A stretch of DNA of 64,000 nucleotides, from contig CAZCOG010000002.1 of assembly GCA_964500445.1 (NCBI GenBank), positions 124,001 through 188,000 of the forward strand, written 5' to 3'. A model generated the notes under the pieces. That model made no database searches. It saw only the letters and a list, made by a program, of their open reading frames with translations, and was not told the DNA's origin. The stretch comes from Persicitalea sp964500445. Lineage in GTDB: Bacteria; Bacteroidota; Bacteroidia; Cytophagales; Spirosomataceae. Of this stretch, positions 26,052 through 36,233 are shown in pieces (positions within the stretch are counted from its first letter, which is position 1; every line of letters begins with the position of its first letter). Position numbers and translations under genes: made by a program.

Positions 26052-29000
26052 TCATCGTATGACCATCACCGATCCACGTAAGTTTCTCCGTTTCCGCTCG
26101 GGATAGTACTCGCTGCCATAGGTAATGACGTAGGGATAAGCGCCCGGCTGTACTTTCAGGTTCCTGTAAGTACCATCCCACTTCTCCTCGATGTTATCGG
26201 CGGCGTAGATCACCTCGCCCCAGCGATTGTAGATTTTTATTTCAAAATCCACAAAATAGAGGCCAAACACGTCAAGCAAATCGTTGTTGCCGTCGCCGTT
26301 GGGCGTGAAGGCATCAGGTACGTAAATTTCCGGTTCGCAGCGGTCCACTACCAGAGTGGTATCGGATAGTGAGCAGCCTTCTTTATTGGTGGCGATCACG
26401 CTGTACAGTCCCAAACGGGTGACTGTAATACGACTGGTGGTATCACCCGTCTCGGGCCAGAAGTAACTTTGGTTGGAGCCCCCCCGAGTATCCAGCACGG
26501 CGGTGCCATTCTCGGGCGTACAAAGTGGTGATTCAGGGGCTAGTTCCAGCTTGGGTGATGGCAGGAACACCAGCCGCACGGTATCACGCCCACTGCAACC
26601 AGCCAAAGTCGCCGTGACGGTATAAGTACCTGTGAAGCGGGGATTGATACTGGCCGTTGTCTGGCCGTTTGACCATTGGTAGGTCGCCTCGCTGATTGTT
26701 CCGGCTATCAGGCGGAAATCAGGATCGTAGCATAGCGTCGTGTCTGGCCCGAGCCGGACATTCGGCGCGGCCTTCACGTTCACGACGCGGTCGTCGGAGG
26801 CGACACAGCCATCTCTGGAAACAAAATAGGTCAGGCGTCTTTGTCCCAATGAAGTGTCCGTTGGAGTGAATAGTCCCAGTGAATCAACGCCTGGTCCGCG
26901 CCAGAAGCCGTTGGCGGGTGTTGCACCCGTAAGCCGTTGCGGCCGTTGATTGGCACAGAAATCCAACGGACTACCCGCTTCCACTTCGGGTTTTGGACTG
27001 AATTTTACCTGTACGTCGTCGGTGCCGTTGCAGCCATTTTCGGCGTTGGTGACGGTCAGGGTGTAAGTACCTGCTTCCCTGACAACCAGTGTCCGCGTAG
27101 TCGTGCCGTCGCTCCATAGGTACTGGTTGCCCGCAAAGTCGTTGGCTCTGGGGGAAAGCTGAATGGTATCGCCGATGCACTTGCCGCGATCGGGGCCGAG
27201 CAGAGCAAGATTATCTTTATCCAGACCTACTTTTATACCTGTTTGCGAGAAGGTGCAACCGCCCGCATCGGACGCTTCAAAACTATATGTTCCGGCCTGC
27301 AAATTAGTCGCGGTTTGGGAAGTACTCACTACTTGACCCGAGGCATCCAGCCAGCGAAAAGTGGTGGGTTGTCCACCCGTAATATTGAGGCTGATGGAAC
27401 CGGAATCGGGTTGGGTGCAGGCGGCGTTATTCGCTACGGGACTGATCCGCAAAGGATTCGCCGCGGATCGCAATGCGAAGGCTGTATCAGTAGTACAGGC
27501 CAGTGGATTGCCGCTGACGCGAAGCCGATAGCTTCCCTCGCGGAGTCCGGTAAGCTGCGCCGTGTTGCCGAGCGTGGTACTGTCGGCGCTCAGCCAGGCG
27601 TAGTTGTATTGGCCCGTTGGACTAATTGACGTCACCTGTATTCTGCCATCCGCTGTGGTGCAGCCCGTGGGCGGTGTGAGGTCAGCACGCAGCCGGGCGC
27701 GGGGGCGCGCCACGACCTGAATCGTATCCTCATTATAGCAATCGTTACCATTCTTGACTTCCACGAAATACGTCCCGGCTTGCCTTACGGTAATGTCGCG
27801 GGTGTTGTCGCCCGTGCTCCACTTAAATTCACGCCAGGTTTGGCCGGGGGCGGAAAGTACAATGGTGCTATCGTTGCAAACAGTGGTATCCGGCCCCAGG
27901 GAGAAGGGCGGCGGACGGCGGATGGTCAGCTCCACGGTGTCGGCGCTGAAGCAAACACCCTGCGGACCATTGGCGGCGATGGCTACATACTGCCCGGTCT
28001 GGGTGGCGTTGAATATTTTTTCGCGGCCCACGGGGCGACCGTTGAAAAGCCAAACGAATAGCTCGGCGTCCACATTGGCATTGAGTTGAATACTATTGCG
28101 GCATTCATCCTGATCCGGTCCGAGGTCAATGGCTTTGGGAGTTTCAAATATTTCGACTTCCTGAAAAAACGTCGTGTCCTTACACTCATTCACTGCCCGC
28201 AGACTAACGCGGTATATACCCGGTTGGTTGTAGGTATGCGAAACCTGCGTCTGTTTGCCATTGACGGGTGCACTGCCATCGCCAAAATTCCAGGTGTAGG
28301 TATCTTTTATAGGATCGCAGAGCGGGCTGGCCTGGAACTGCGTGGGCGCTCCCGTACAGAAGCCGTCAGCCTGAAATCCGGGGCCATCATTCTGCTGAGT
28401 GAAGTTTTGCACCAGGCTGGGCAGGCCGAGATTACTCTTCTTGCCACCCAGGCTTACGCCCTCCAGCTCGTACTCGATAGCGCTGACCGAATTATTCTCT
28501 GGTTCGCCGATGACGGCCAGATATTCACTGCCATCTACGGCCATGTAAATCCTGCCATCTGAACCAATTTGTAAAGCTCCAAATTTCTGGGCCTTAGTAC
28601 TATCTATCAGAATTCTGGAATCAGCAATCAGCGTTGAGTCGCCAAGCGTCAGATCGTATTGTACTAGTTTGGAGGCGGTCGTACTGCCGTCACCCTGATA
28701 CGTGACGTACATTTTTTCGCCGCTGGGCGAGAACTCAATCCCGTAGGCTTTGGGCGGGGCGGGACCAAGGTCAATGGTACGTTCGTAAGCCATTTCGCCC
28801 GTGGAGTCCGAGAAAGTAAAGATTTCGACGTAGTTGCGCGGTGGACCGGGGACAATCACCGCCAGGCGCCGCTCGCCCGTGGTACTATCGGCAGGGGAGA
28901 ACTTCATGTACCCCTCGCCTTTGTCCTTCGTGTCGTGGGCCATGCCGAGGTCGAAGCTTTTTTCTTCCGTCAGGCCGCCTGCCGTAGCGTGATATACGCG

Positions 29001-30080
29001 GAAAGTATTATTGCCAAAATCGTGGGATACGACCCAATAGGTACTGTCGCGATCATTGCGGACAGAAGCGATGCGCTCGGTTGTGGTGCGCTCAAGTACC
29101 GTGTTTTGCTCTACGATAGCTCCCTTGCCGTTTTCACGGCGCATATCCACTACACTGATAGTAAGAGCCTTCGTGGAATCGTTGATGTCGGTAGTTGTGA
29201 AAATATTGTACAGATATTCACAGCCTTTACAAGTTGGCTGCGGAACGATGAGGGCCGACTGGGTGGAATTCTTGCTGCCTTTCAGCGGCTTACAGGAGTC
29301 GGCAAGACATTTCATCTCGGCCCCGTCTTTATCATAGACTTTTATCCCATCGGTATAGAAGAGCAGCTCACCCTTTGAGTTGGCAATAGAAGAAGTTCCT
29401 TCCGGTGTAGCCAACGATCCGTCGGTGATGGCGGTAGGGGTGCCGTTCGCAAAATCCAGCCCGGCGTTGGCTCCAAAAAACCACTTAGCTCCCTGTTGTT
29501 GAGAGGGTTCCAGGCATATCTTGACGTTAACCCGATCCTGAATCTTACAGCCATTAGGCAAAATTACCTCTACCGAATAGCAGCCCGAGCTGTCGATTTC
29601 CAAAGCCTGTGTCGTGTCGCCCTTAGGATACCAGATGTACTTCGCACCCGCCGGCCCCTGACCACCCGCGTAAGGATCAAGAGTGATGGTTTGGCCGGGG
29701 CAGATGGTCGTGTCGGTTTTCCATTGGTTAAAGGAAGGTGGAAGCTCTCCCACATTAATTACTTGGCTCACGGTTTCAGTCTCGCCACTGGCCAGCGTGC
29801 GTATCAGGGTCACGGTATAAGCGCCGGGGGTCTGATAGGCGTGGCCCGTATTTCGAGTAGTGTCGGTATTATCGTCACTGGCACCGTCACCAAAGTTCCA
29901 CTGCCACGCTACTGAAGTACTTAGCGTATCGCTAAAGGTCGTGACGTCGTCCTCACACTCAGGATTGAGCATGCACTGGTTTTTCACCACGAACTGCGCT
30001 TGGGCAAAACCCGCCGTTCCGAACAAGAAAATGCCCAGTATCCAAAAAAATCGCTTATGTCTATTATAAATCAACCTCAT
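26052..30080 (-). CDS. Large PKD-domain protein with gliding-motility-associated C-terminal (T9SS type B) sorting domain
   Basis: 1342 residues. Signal peptide (FFWILGIFLFGTAGFAQAQ). PKD domains near 55-110 (WQWNFGDGASDDN) and 645-700 (YTWNFGDGSAPVNG), separated by a beta-propeller-like segment (about 190-600) with YxVVSHDFGNNTF. Several Ig/PKD-like modules with LGPDTTVCNDSTIVL-type starts fill 700-1250. The last 90 residues (YVPDAFTPNGDGNNDLLDVF ... YNRWGEVIYAADN) are the CHU_C/gliding-motility C-terminal domain that directs T9SS export and cell-surface attachment. Probably a surface adhesin. Divergent from the PorP/SprF gene. Confidence 0.93.
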   Translation of the reverse strand: MRLIYNRHKRFFWILGIFLFGTAGFAQAQFVVKNQCMLNPECEDDVTTFSDTLSTSVAWQWNFGDGASDDNTDTTRNTGHAYQTPGAYTVTLIRTLASGETETVSQVINVGELPPSFNQWKTDTTICPGQTITLDPYAGGQGPAGAKYIWYPKGDTTQALEIDSSGCYSVEVILPNGCKIQDRVNVKICLEPSQQQGAKWFFGANAGLDFANGTPTAITDGSLATPEGTSSIANSKGELLFYTDGIKVYDKDGAEMKCLADSCKPLKGSKNSTQSALIVPQPTCKGCEYLYNIFTTTDINDSTKALTISVVDMRRENGKGAIVEQNTVLERTTTERIASVRNDRDSTYWVVSHDFGNNTFRVYHATAGGLTEEKSFDLGMAHDTKDKGEGYMKFSPADSTTGERRLAVIVPGPPRNYVEIFTFSDSTGEMAYERTIDLGPAPPKAYGIEFSPSGEKMYVTYQGDGSTTASKLVQYDLTLGDSTLIADSRILIDSTKAQKFGALQIGSDGRIYMAVDGSEYLAVIGEPENNSVSAIEYELEGVSLGGKKSNLGLPSLVQNFTQQNDGPGFQADGFCTGAPTQFQASPLCDPIKDTYTWNFGDGSAPVNGKQTQVSHTYNQPGIYRVSLRAVNECKDTTFFQEVEIFETPKAIDLGPDQDECRNSIQLNANVDAELFVWLFNGRPVGREKIFNATQTGQYVAIAANGPQGVCFSADTVELTIRRPPPFSLGPDTTVCNDSTIVLSAPGQTWREFKWSTGDNTRDITVRQAGTYFVEVKNGNDCYNEDTIQVVARPRARLRADLTPPTGCTTADGRIQVTSISPTGQYNYAWLSADSTTLGNTAQLTGLREGSYRLRVSGNPLACTTDTAFALRSAANPLRISPVANNAACTQPDSGSISLNITGGQPTTFRWLDASGQVVSTSQTATNLQAGTYSFEASDAGGCTFSQTGIKVGLDKDNLALLGPDRGKCIGDTIQLSPRANDFAGNQYLWSDGTTTRTLVVREAGTYTLTVTNAENGCNGTDDVQVKFSPKPEVEAGSPLDFCANQRPQRLTGATPANGFWRGPGVDSLGLFTPTDTSLGQRRLTYFVSRDGCVASDDRVVNVKAAPNVRLGPDTTLCYDPDFRLIAGTISEATYQWSNGQTTASINPRFTGTYTVTATLAGCSGRDTVRLVFLPSPKLELAPESPLCTPENGTAVLDTRGGSNQSYFWPETGDTTSRITVTRLGLYSVIATNKEGCSLSDTTLVVDRCEPEIYVPDAFTPNGDGNNDLLDVFGLYFVDFEIKIYNRWGEVIYAADNIEEKWDGTYRNLKVQPGAYPYVITYGSEYYPERKRRNLRGSVMVIR

Positions 30081-30291
30081 CCTTCGTTACTAACTCGCAA
30101 TCCTGCCCGCTTTTTTAGCGGCGGCATTGTTTTAACGAAAAAAAAATCTTTAAATTTCACGCCATTTTTTTTGATAAAAAAGACCGGCTTTTCCTACTGA
30201 TTACGCAAAATGAGGTTTATTTGTTGAAATAAGAATAAAATTCTCTTACTTCACTGACTTTTGGACGAATGATTGCGGCAGACGAACTACT

Positions 30292-31323
30292 ATGATGAAG
30301 AAAATACTCCTCTTATCTTTTTTGCTGCTCAGTGGCCTTCGGGGCTGGTGTCAGGATCCCCAGTTTTCTCAGTTCTATGCCAATCCACTGTATCTGAACC
30401 CGGCCCTGGCGGGGGGCGCGCTGGCTCCGCGCCTGACGGTCAACTACCGCAATCAATGGCCCGCACTGTCGGCTAACTTTGTCACCAGTTCGTTCGGGAT
30501 CGACAATTATTTCTCTCGTTTTAACAGTGGCGTTGGACTTTATGTACTAATGGATAGCCAGGGGCTGGGCAACCTGAAATCCACCGAGGTTGGAGCGCAG
30601 TATTCGTATCAACTGCAACTTAATGATGTTACTTCCCTTCGCTTCGGCCTGCAGGGGGCTTACGCCACCCGCACGCTCGATTATTTCGGCCTTACTTTCG
30701 GGGATCAGTACAGCAACACGGGCTACAATGGTAATCCTACGCAGGAACCGCTTGTGCAAAATGGTATCCCGCAGGTTTCCTACGCTGATTTTTCTACGGG
30801 TACCATGATCTATTCCGACTGGTACTGGGCGGGTATCTCCGTGCATCACCTCAACCGCCCCAATCAGTCGTTTGGCGGCTTGGAATCTGCTCCGCTGCCT
30901 ATGAAAGTTAGTTTTCAGGGAGGCTTGCGAATTCCGTTCGCGGGCTATACCTATCTAGGTAACGAAATCGACCGCGAGAAAACCATTTCGCCCGCTATTC
31001 TTTACAAGAAGCAAGGCAAGTTCGACCAATTGGACCTGGGAATGTACATGACTTACTCGCCACTGGTACTTGGTGCCTGGTATCGCGGAATTCCCGTTAA
31101 AAAGTATGCCGAAAACATCAATAACCACGAGTCGCTGATATTTTTGGCGGGCTATCGGCAGGATAAGTTTTCCCTAGGCTATAGCTACGACGCTACTATC
31201 TCGACGCTGGGCCTCGGCAGCGGCGGGGCGCACGAAATCTCCCTTTCCTATATTTTTGAGCCCCTAGAAGGCAAGAAACGCACCAGGCGGAGAAGCAAGG
31301 AATTGTCTTGCCCAAAATTCTAG
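30292..31323 (+). CDS. PorP/SprF-family type IX secretion outer-membrane protein
   Basis: 343 residues. Signal peptide (MMKKILLLSFLLLSGLRGWCQ) followed by the PorP/SprF signature QDPQFSQFYANPLYLNPALAGG, then a beta-barrel. Ends SLSYIFEPLEGKKRTRR. These proteins hold or anchor T9SS type B substrates at the cell surface. The gene starts 211 bases from the divergent start of the PKD/CHU_C protein, so the two are very likely a secreted substrate and its dedicated anchor. Confidence 0.93.
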   Translation: MMKKILLLSFLLLSGLRGWCQDPQFSQFYANPLYLNPALAGGALAPRLTVNYRNQWPALSANFVTSSFGIDNYFSRFNSGVGLYVLMDSQGLGNLKSTEVGAQYSYQLQLNDVTSLRFGLQGAYATRTLDYFGLTFGDQYSNTGYNGNPTQEPLVQNGIPQVSYADFSTGTMIYSDWYWAGISVHHLNRPNQSFGGLESAPLPMKVSFQGGLRIPFAGYTYLGNEIDREKTISPAILYKKQGKFDQLDLGMYMTYSPLVLGAWYRGIPVKKYAENINNHESLIFLAGYRQDKFSLGYSYDATISTLGLGSGGAHEISLSYIFEPLEGKKRTRRRSKELSCPKF

Positions 31324-31384
31324 CCAAATAATCAAATCCAAATAGATAAAACCTTATTATCCAACTAATTACAAGCAAATAATT

Positions 31385-32164
31385 GTGAAATACTACCGCC
31401 CTAGTTTACTGATTTTTTTTCTTTCTGCCATTCTTGTTTCCAGCGCAACTGCAGGTTCCTTTGCCCCCCCAAAAAAAGAGTACTATGAGCTGAAAATATA
31501 TCATGTACATGGGCCACAGATGGCTCTGATGGATGCTTATTTGCAAAATGCGTATCTGCCCGCTGCTCACCGGGCAGGAATCAAAAATGTGGGTGTTTTC
31601 AAAGCACTGGATAACGATTCGCTGCTGTATGTGTTGACGCCATTTCAGTCGCTTGATCAGTTGGCCGGGCTTTCGCAAAAGTTGGATAAGGACAAGGAGT
31701 ACCTGTCAGTAGGTAAAAACTACATCGACTCCCCTTTGAAAGAACCTGCTTACCAGCGTTTTGAGACAGTGATTCTGGAAGCTTTCGAGCAGATGCCCGT
31801 CCACGCCAAATCTGGCCTGACCGTGCCGATGAGCGAGCGGGTCTATGAATTGCGTGACTACGAGAGTTCATCCGAAAAGCGTTATCTGAACAAAGTAAAA
31901 ATGTTCAATGACGGCGGTGAGATCGAAATATTTAAGAATTTGGGTTTCAACCCTGTGTTTTTTGCCAAGGTCATCGCGGGGAGTCATATGCCCAATCTCA
32001 TGTACCTGATTACCTTCTCTGATAAAGCCTCACGCGATGCGCACTGGAAAGCCTTTGGAGCCGATGCCGATTGGGGCAAACTCAAAACAATGCCCGAGTA
32101 TCAGGAAAACACTTCGAAGACCGGAGGAAAGTTCGTGCGCCCGACGAATTATTCGGATATCTAG
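31385..32164 (+). CDS. NIPSNAP-family secreted protein
   Basis: 259 residues from GTG 31385. Signal peptide (YYRPSLLIFFLSAILVSSATAG). The body contains two ferredoxin-like NIPSNAP modules: YYELKIYHVHGPQMALMDAYL and VYELRDYESSSEKRYLNKVKMF, with FAKVIAGSHMPNLMYLITF. NIPSNAP proteins of Bacteroidota are common, exported, and of unknown function. It ends upstream of the long hairpin at 32181-32243. Confidence 0.86.
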   Translation: MKYYRPSLLIFFLSAILVSSATAGSFAPPKKEYYELKIYHVHGPQMALMDAYLQNAYLPAAHRAGIKNVGVFKALDNDSLLYVLTPFQSLDQLAGLSQKLDKDKEYLSVGKNYIDSPLKEPAYQRFETVILEAFEQMPVHAKSGLTVPMSERVYELRDYESSSEKRYLNKVKMFNDGGEIEIFKNLGFNPVFFAKVIAGSHMPNLMYLITFSDKASRDAHWKAFGADADWGKLKTMPEYQENTSKTGGKFVRPTNYSDI

Positions 32165-32180
32165 AACCTAAAATAAGGAT

Positions 32181-32243
32181 TAAGTACTTTAATAGGCAGG
32201 CCATTTAGCTTCAAAATAAATGACCTGCCTATTAAAGTACTTA
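32181..32243. terminator. Long hairpin between convergent NIPSNAP and GNAT-like genes
   Basis: A 20-base perfect inverted repeat (32181-32200 and 32224-32243), extended inward by CATTTA/TAAATG with one mismatch, loop of 9 bases. It probably acts as a bidirectional terminator, but the stem is unusually long and there is no clean T-run. Confidence 0.6.
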
Positions 32244-32270
32244 TAACTCACGCCCTGATTTGCTGGGTCG

Positions 32271-33455
32271 CTAAATAACCGGATGCCGCTTGAATTCCTG
32301 AGTTCGGTCAAAAAGGTAGCGATACGTGATGTGCTTCTTGGCGATCGTACCGCCCAGCATTTTGGCGAAGTTGATCATCTTGGGGTTGAAATCCCCGATC
32401 CAGTTGAGTTCCAGGTCGGTGTACTGGTAACCGGGTCGCCAGGCTACTTTAGAATAGGCCAAGGCAATCGCTGACTCGATGCCTTTCTTCTGAAACTCGG
32501 GAATGACGCCAAAGATGACGCCAAAAGCTTTGTGATTCGTCTTCATCAGCTTGTGGTAAAGAAATTTCAGTTTCCCGAGCCAGTCTAGTTTACCATTGAC
32601 GTGCTTAAAAATCTGATTCAGCTCCGGTAGCATAATAAAAAAGGACATAGGCTGATCTTCGAAGTACCCAAACCACATCAATTCCTCCTCCAGAATCGGC
32701 TTCATACGTTCCATCAGTCCGCGAGCCTGCTCCACGCTCATTTCGCTTGTTCGCTGATTTGCAGCCCAGGCCTTATTATAGATGATGCGAAAATCTTCGG
32801 CAAACTTTTCCAGTTCGTTTTTCTTCACGTGCCGGAAATCATAGCCGGGTGTGACGTAAATCCTCTCGGCCCGCTGGAAAACGGCCGGGTGCAAGAGCGG
32901 TCGAACTACTTCTTCCCGCATGGGCAGATAGTAGGTATACTGTTCGATGTAATTCTGGAAACCGTACTTTTCGAATAAATCCCGGTAGTAGGGCATGTGA
33001 TAATCCATGCCGTAGGTGGGCTCTTTTTCGTAGCCTTCCACCAGTAAGCCCCAGTGGCTGTCGCGCTCGCCGAAATTAATCGGCCCGTCCATGGCCTCCA
33101 TCCCGCGTTCGGCCAGCCAGTCGCGGCAAGTGTCGAAAAGAAGCGCGGCGACGCGGGCATCGTTGGCACATTCGAAGAAACCCATCCCGCCTGTGGGCTG
33201 CTCGTTACCTTCGTGGACGGTTTTTTTGTTGATAAAAGCCGCCACGCGTCCCACTGTCTGTTCACTATGGTCTACTACTAGCCAGCGGGTACATTCGCCA
33301 TGCTGAAAAAGTTTATTTTTTTTAGGATTGAATATATCCTCAATGTCTGTATCCAGCGGACGAATCCAGTAGGGATTTTTGCGATAAATCCGCACCGGAA
33401 GTTGCAGGAATTCGTTCTGCCGGAACGGGTCGTCGCCGACTTCTAAGAGTTTCAT
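32271..33455 (-). CDS. GNAT-like acyltransferase-fold protein, unknown substrate
   Basis: 394 residues. The N-terminal part (FLQLPVRIYRKNPYWIRPLDTDIEDIFNPKKN, residues 15-50) is the signature of a large Bacteroidota family with GNAT fold. GRVAAFINKKT and the later FGVIPEFQKKGIESAIALAYSKV look like acetyl-CoA-binding strand and helix. No pathway partner adjoins. The start ATG at 33455 has a 214-base upstream gap to the cysS start. Confidence 0.75.
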   Translation of the reverse strand: MKLLEVGDDPFRQNEFLQLPVRIYRKNPYWIRPLDTDIEDIFNPKKNKLFQHGECTRWLVVDHSEQTVGRVAAFINKKTVHEGNEQPTGGMGFFECANDARVAALLFDTCRDWLAERGMEAMDGPINFGERDSHWGLLVEGYEKEPTYGMDYHMPYYRDLFEKYGFQNYIEQYTYYLPMREEVVRPLLHPAVFQRAERIYVTPGYDFRHVKKNELEKFAEDFRIIYNKAWAANQRTSEMSVEQARGLMERMKPILEEELMWFGYFEDQPMSFFIMLPELNQIFKHVNGKLDWLGKLKFLYHKLMKTNHKAFGVIFGVIPEFQKKGIESAIALAYSKVAWRPGYQYTDLELNWIGDFNPKMINFAKMLGGTIAKKHITYRYLFDRTQEFKRHPVI

Positions 33456-33579
33456 TCAGGCCAATTTTGAATGCGTGATTGAAAGAATAATAGAATAAAG
33501 ATACCCGCGAAGATAGAGCAAATGCGTGTACTACGAGAGTTGAATAAAATCTGAGTGCAAATTTCGGCGGCTAATTCCC

Positions 33580-33587
33580 TATTTTTG
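33580..33587 (+). promoter_or_regulatory. -7 element upstream of cysS
   Basis: TATTTTTG fits TAnnTTTG. No good -33 box is seen. Leader to the GTG start is about 75 bases. Confidence 0.45.
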
Positions 33588-33669
33588 CGCTACTCTTAAA
33601 AAGTAGTTGATCACTGAAGACCAGTATTTGGCATTGTCGACTTCTCCACTTTCAACTCTCCACTAAAAA

Positions 33670-35154
33670 GTGTCGCTCAAAATATACAACACCCTCACCC
33701 GTCAGAAGGACATTTTTGAACCCTTAGCACCGCCCTATGTGGGTATGTACGTATGCGGACCGACGGTATACAACAACGCTCACCTTGGCAACGTGCGCAC
33801 ATTTATGACTTTCGATTTGCTGTTTCGGTATCTGACGCACCTTGGTTATAAGGTGCGTTATGTCCGTAATATCACCGATGTGGGTCACTTGGTGGGTGAC
33901 GGCGACGAAGGCGAGGACAAAATCGGCCGAATGGCGAAGCTAGAGCAATTGGAGCCGATGGAAATCGTGCAGCGCTATACCAATGACTTTCATCGAGTCA
34001 TGGAGGATTTTAACATCTTGCCGCCGAGTATCGAACCCACGGCTACCGGCCACCTCATCGAGCAGATAGAGGCGGTGCAGGATCTAATAAAAAAAGGTCT
34101 GGCTTACGAGTCAAACGGATCAGTCTATTTTGATATTAACGCCTATAACGAAGCTGGCAACGACTACGGTAAGCTGTCGGGCCGGATTTTGGAAGATTTG
34201 CTGAACGAAACACGTGAGCTGGATGGGCAGTCCGAAAAGCGCAATCCGCTGGATTTTGCGATTTGGAAAAATGCTTCGCCCGAACACCTCATGCAGTGGA
34301 ATTCGCCTTGGGGCCGGGGTTTTCCAGGCTGGCATCTTGAATGTACCTGTATGAGCGCCAAGTATCTGGGCAACCAGTTTGACATCCATGGCGGTGGGAT
34401 GGACCTGAAATTTCCGCACCACGAATGCGAAATTGCGCAGGGCAAGGGGCTGACAGGTACAGATCCTGTCCGCTACTGGATGCACACGAATATGTTGACG
34501 GTCAACGGCCAGAAGATGTCGAAGTCGTTGGGTAATTCCTTTTTGCCCGCCCAGCTATTCAGTGGTGATCACGAACTGCTCGACCAGGCGTATAGCCCGA
34601 TGACGGTACGGTTTTTCATGCTTCAAAGCCAGTACCGCAGTACTTTGGACTTCTCGAACGAGGCCCTGAAAGCCGCTCAAAAAGGTTTTAAGAGACTGGC
34701 CAACGGCCTGCGCGTGTTAAAGTCTTTGGAATACGTGGCCGAAGAAGGCGTTGATTTCGACGAGAAGAAGCGCGATGATATCGAGAAATCATTACAAGGA
34801 TTCTACGACGGCATGAACGACGACCTGAATACTTCCGTGGCTATTGCGCATCTTTTTAATTTGTTGAAGTACGTCAATATGATCTACATGAACCAGTTGA
34901 AGGCGGCGGCTCTGGGCGAGGAACTATTCAACAAGCTGAAAGAAAACTTCGTGACGTTTTTCGAGAATGTGCTGGGTCTGCAGGAAGAAACCGCCGAAGG
35001 CACCGCTGTACTGGCCGGAATGCTGAACCTCTATCGTGAATACAAATCCGCTCAGCAGTACGACAAGGTCGATGAAGTACGTTCGTATTTCAAAAACCAG
35101 GGTTTGGTAATTCGGGACATGAAACACCGGATCGATTGGGCTTACGAGGAATAA
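33670..35154 (+). CDS. cysS: Cysteinyl-tRNA synthetase
   Basis: 494 residues from GTG 33670. Charges tRNA-Cys. Zinc cysteine in VCGPTVYN-like YVCGPTVYNNAHLGN (HIGH motif as HLGN), GWHLECTCMSAKYLG with further zinc ligands, HHECE, and the KMSKSLGN signature loop. The C-terminal anticodon-binding helical region ends with the basic tail RDMKHRIDWAYEE. Standard length. M28 peptidase follows on the same strand 46 bases later. Confidence 0.97.
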   Translation: MSLKIYNTLTRQKDIFEPLAPPYVGMYVCGPTVYNNAHLGNVRTFMTFDLLFRYLTHLGYKVRYVRNITDVGHLVGDGDEGEDKIGRMAKLEQLEPMEIVQRYTNDFHRVMEDFNILPPSIEPTATGHLIEQIEAVQDLIKKGLAYESNGSVYFDINAYNEAGNDYGKLSGRILEDLLNETRELDGQSEKRNPLDFAIWKNASPEHLMQWNSPWGRGFPGWHLECTCMSAKYLGNQFDIHGGGMDLKFPHHECEIAQGKGLTGTDPVRYWMHTNMLTVNGQKMSKSLGNSFLPAQLFSGDHELLDQAYSPMTVRFFMLQSQYRSTLDFSNEALKAAQKGFKRLANGLRVLKSLEYVAEEGVDFDEKKRDDIEKSLQGFYDGMNDDLNTSVAIAHLFNLLKYVNMIYMNQLKAAALGEELFNKLKENFVTFFENVLGLQEETAEGTAVLAGMLNLYREYKSAQQYDKVDEVRSYFKNQGLVIRDMKHRIDWAYEE

Positions 35155-35200
35155 GGCGTTTCATTTCAAATTAAAGATTTTTATAAAAAATATTCTGTCA

Positions 35201-36223
35201 ATGAAACTACGGTATCGTTTTTCGATTCGCTCCTTTGTTCTCTTTTTTGGCATACTTGGTGTTGTATATTCCTGCAATACCAAAGATTCCTCCGAGCAAA
35301 CTTCCCAACAATCCATCCAGATGGTACCCGCCCCGACCTTCAACGCCGACTCGGCCTATGCCTTTGTGGAACAACAGGTGGCTTTCGGGCCGCGCGTGCC
35401 CAATACAAAGGCACATGTGGCAACGGGTGATTATCTGGTAAAGACTTTGGAACAGTATGGCTTTGCGGTGACGGAACAGAAATTCACGGCCACGACTTAC
35501 GATGGCCAAAAACTCGCCGCCCGCAACATCATCGGTAGTTACCAGCCGCAGGCCGCCAAGCGCATCATGCTGGCATCGCACTGGGACTCCCGGCCTTATT
35601 CCGATCAGGACTCTACGCGCAAAACGTTACCTGTTATGGGGGCTAACGATGGGGCGAGCGGTGTGGGCATTCTGCTGGAAATAGCACGGGTTTTGCACGA
35701 AAGTCAAAACAAACCAGACGTGGGCGTGGACATTGTTCTCTTCGACGTAGAAGACTGGGGTACTTCCGTTCAGATTGAAGGCGACCCATACTCGGGCTTT
35801 GCCCTGGGTTCACAACATTGGGCCGCTAACAAGCACACTCCCGGCTATTCGGCTTATTTCGGCGTTTTGCTGGATATGGTAGGAGCAAAAGGAGCCACCT
35901 TCCTGAAAGAGGGATTCTCGACCCAACGTGCCAACGAAGTGGTGCGCACAGTCTGGAATACGGCCAGCCAACTCGGGTACAGTAACTATTTTATCGACCA
36001 GCAAGGACCGTCCATTACCGACGACCATCTTCCGGTCAATGATGTAGCAAAAATCCCCATGATTGATATTATCCACACGCGGATGAACGACCCCAGCCGC
36101 ACTTTCTTTGATGATTGGCATACTACGGGTGACGATATGAAAAATATCGACCCAAATACCCTGAAAGCCGTAGGGCAGACACTGATTCAGGTACTTTATA
36201 ACGAGGGGCAACCGACTACTTGA
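35201..36223 (+). CDS. M28-family peptidase, glutaminyl-cyclase-like lipoprotein
   Basis: 340 residues. Lipoprotein signal with VVYSC as lipobox. The core is an M28/QC alpha-beta fold: ASHWDSRPYSDQD (metal His/Asp), GANDGASGVGILLEIARVL, VLFDVEDWG (Glu/Asp), and DDHLPVNDVAKIPMIDIIH (His). The GANDGASG and DDHLPF-like motifs resemble the glutaminyl-peptide cyclotransferase subgroup, so it may modify N-terminal Gln of exported proteins; peptidase activity is the alternative. The small lipoprotein follows 10 bases later. Confidence 0.88.
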   Translation: MKLRYRFSIRSFVLFFGILGVVYSCNTKDSSEQTSQQSIQMVPAPTFNADSAYAFVEQQVAFGPRVPNTKAHVATGDYLVKTLEQYGFAVTEQKFTATTYDGQKLAARNIIGSYQPQAAKRIMLASHWDSRPYSDQDSTRKTLPVMGANDGASGVGILLEIARVLHESQNKPDVGVDIVLFDVEDWGTSVQIEGDPYSGFALGSQHWAANKHTPGYSAYFGVLLDMVGAKGATFLKEGFSTQRANEVVRTVWNTASQLGYSNYFIDQQGPSITDDHLPVNDVAKIPMIDIIHTRMNDPSRTFFDDWHTTGDDMKNIDPNTLKAVGQTLIQVLYNEGQPTT

Positions 36224-36233
36224 ATAACGGGTT

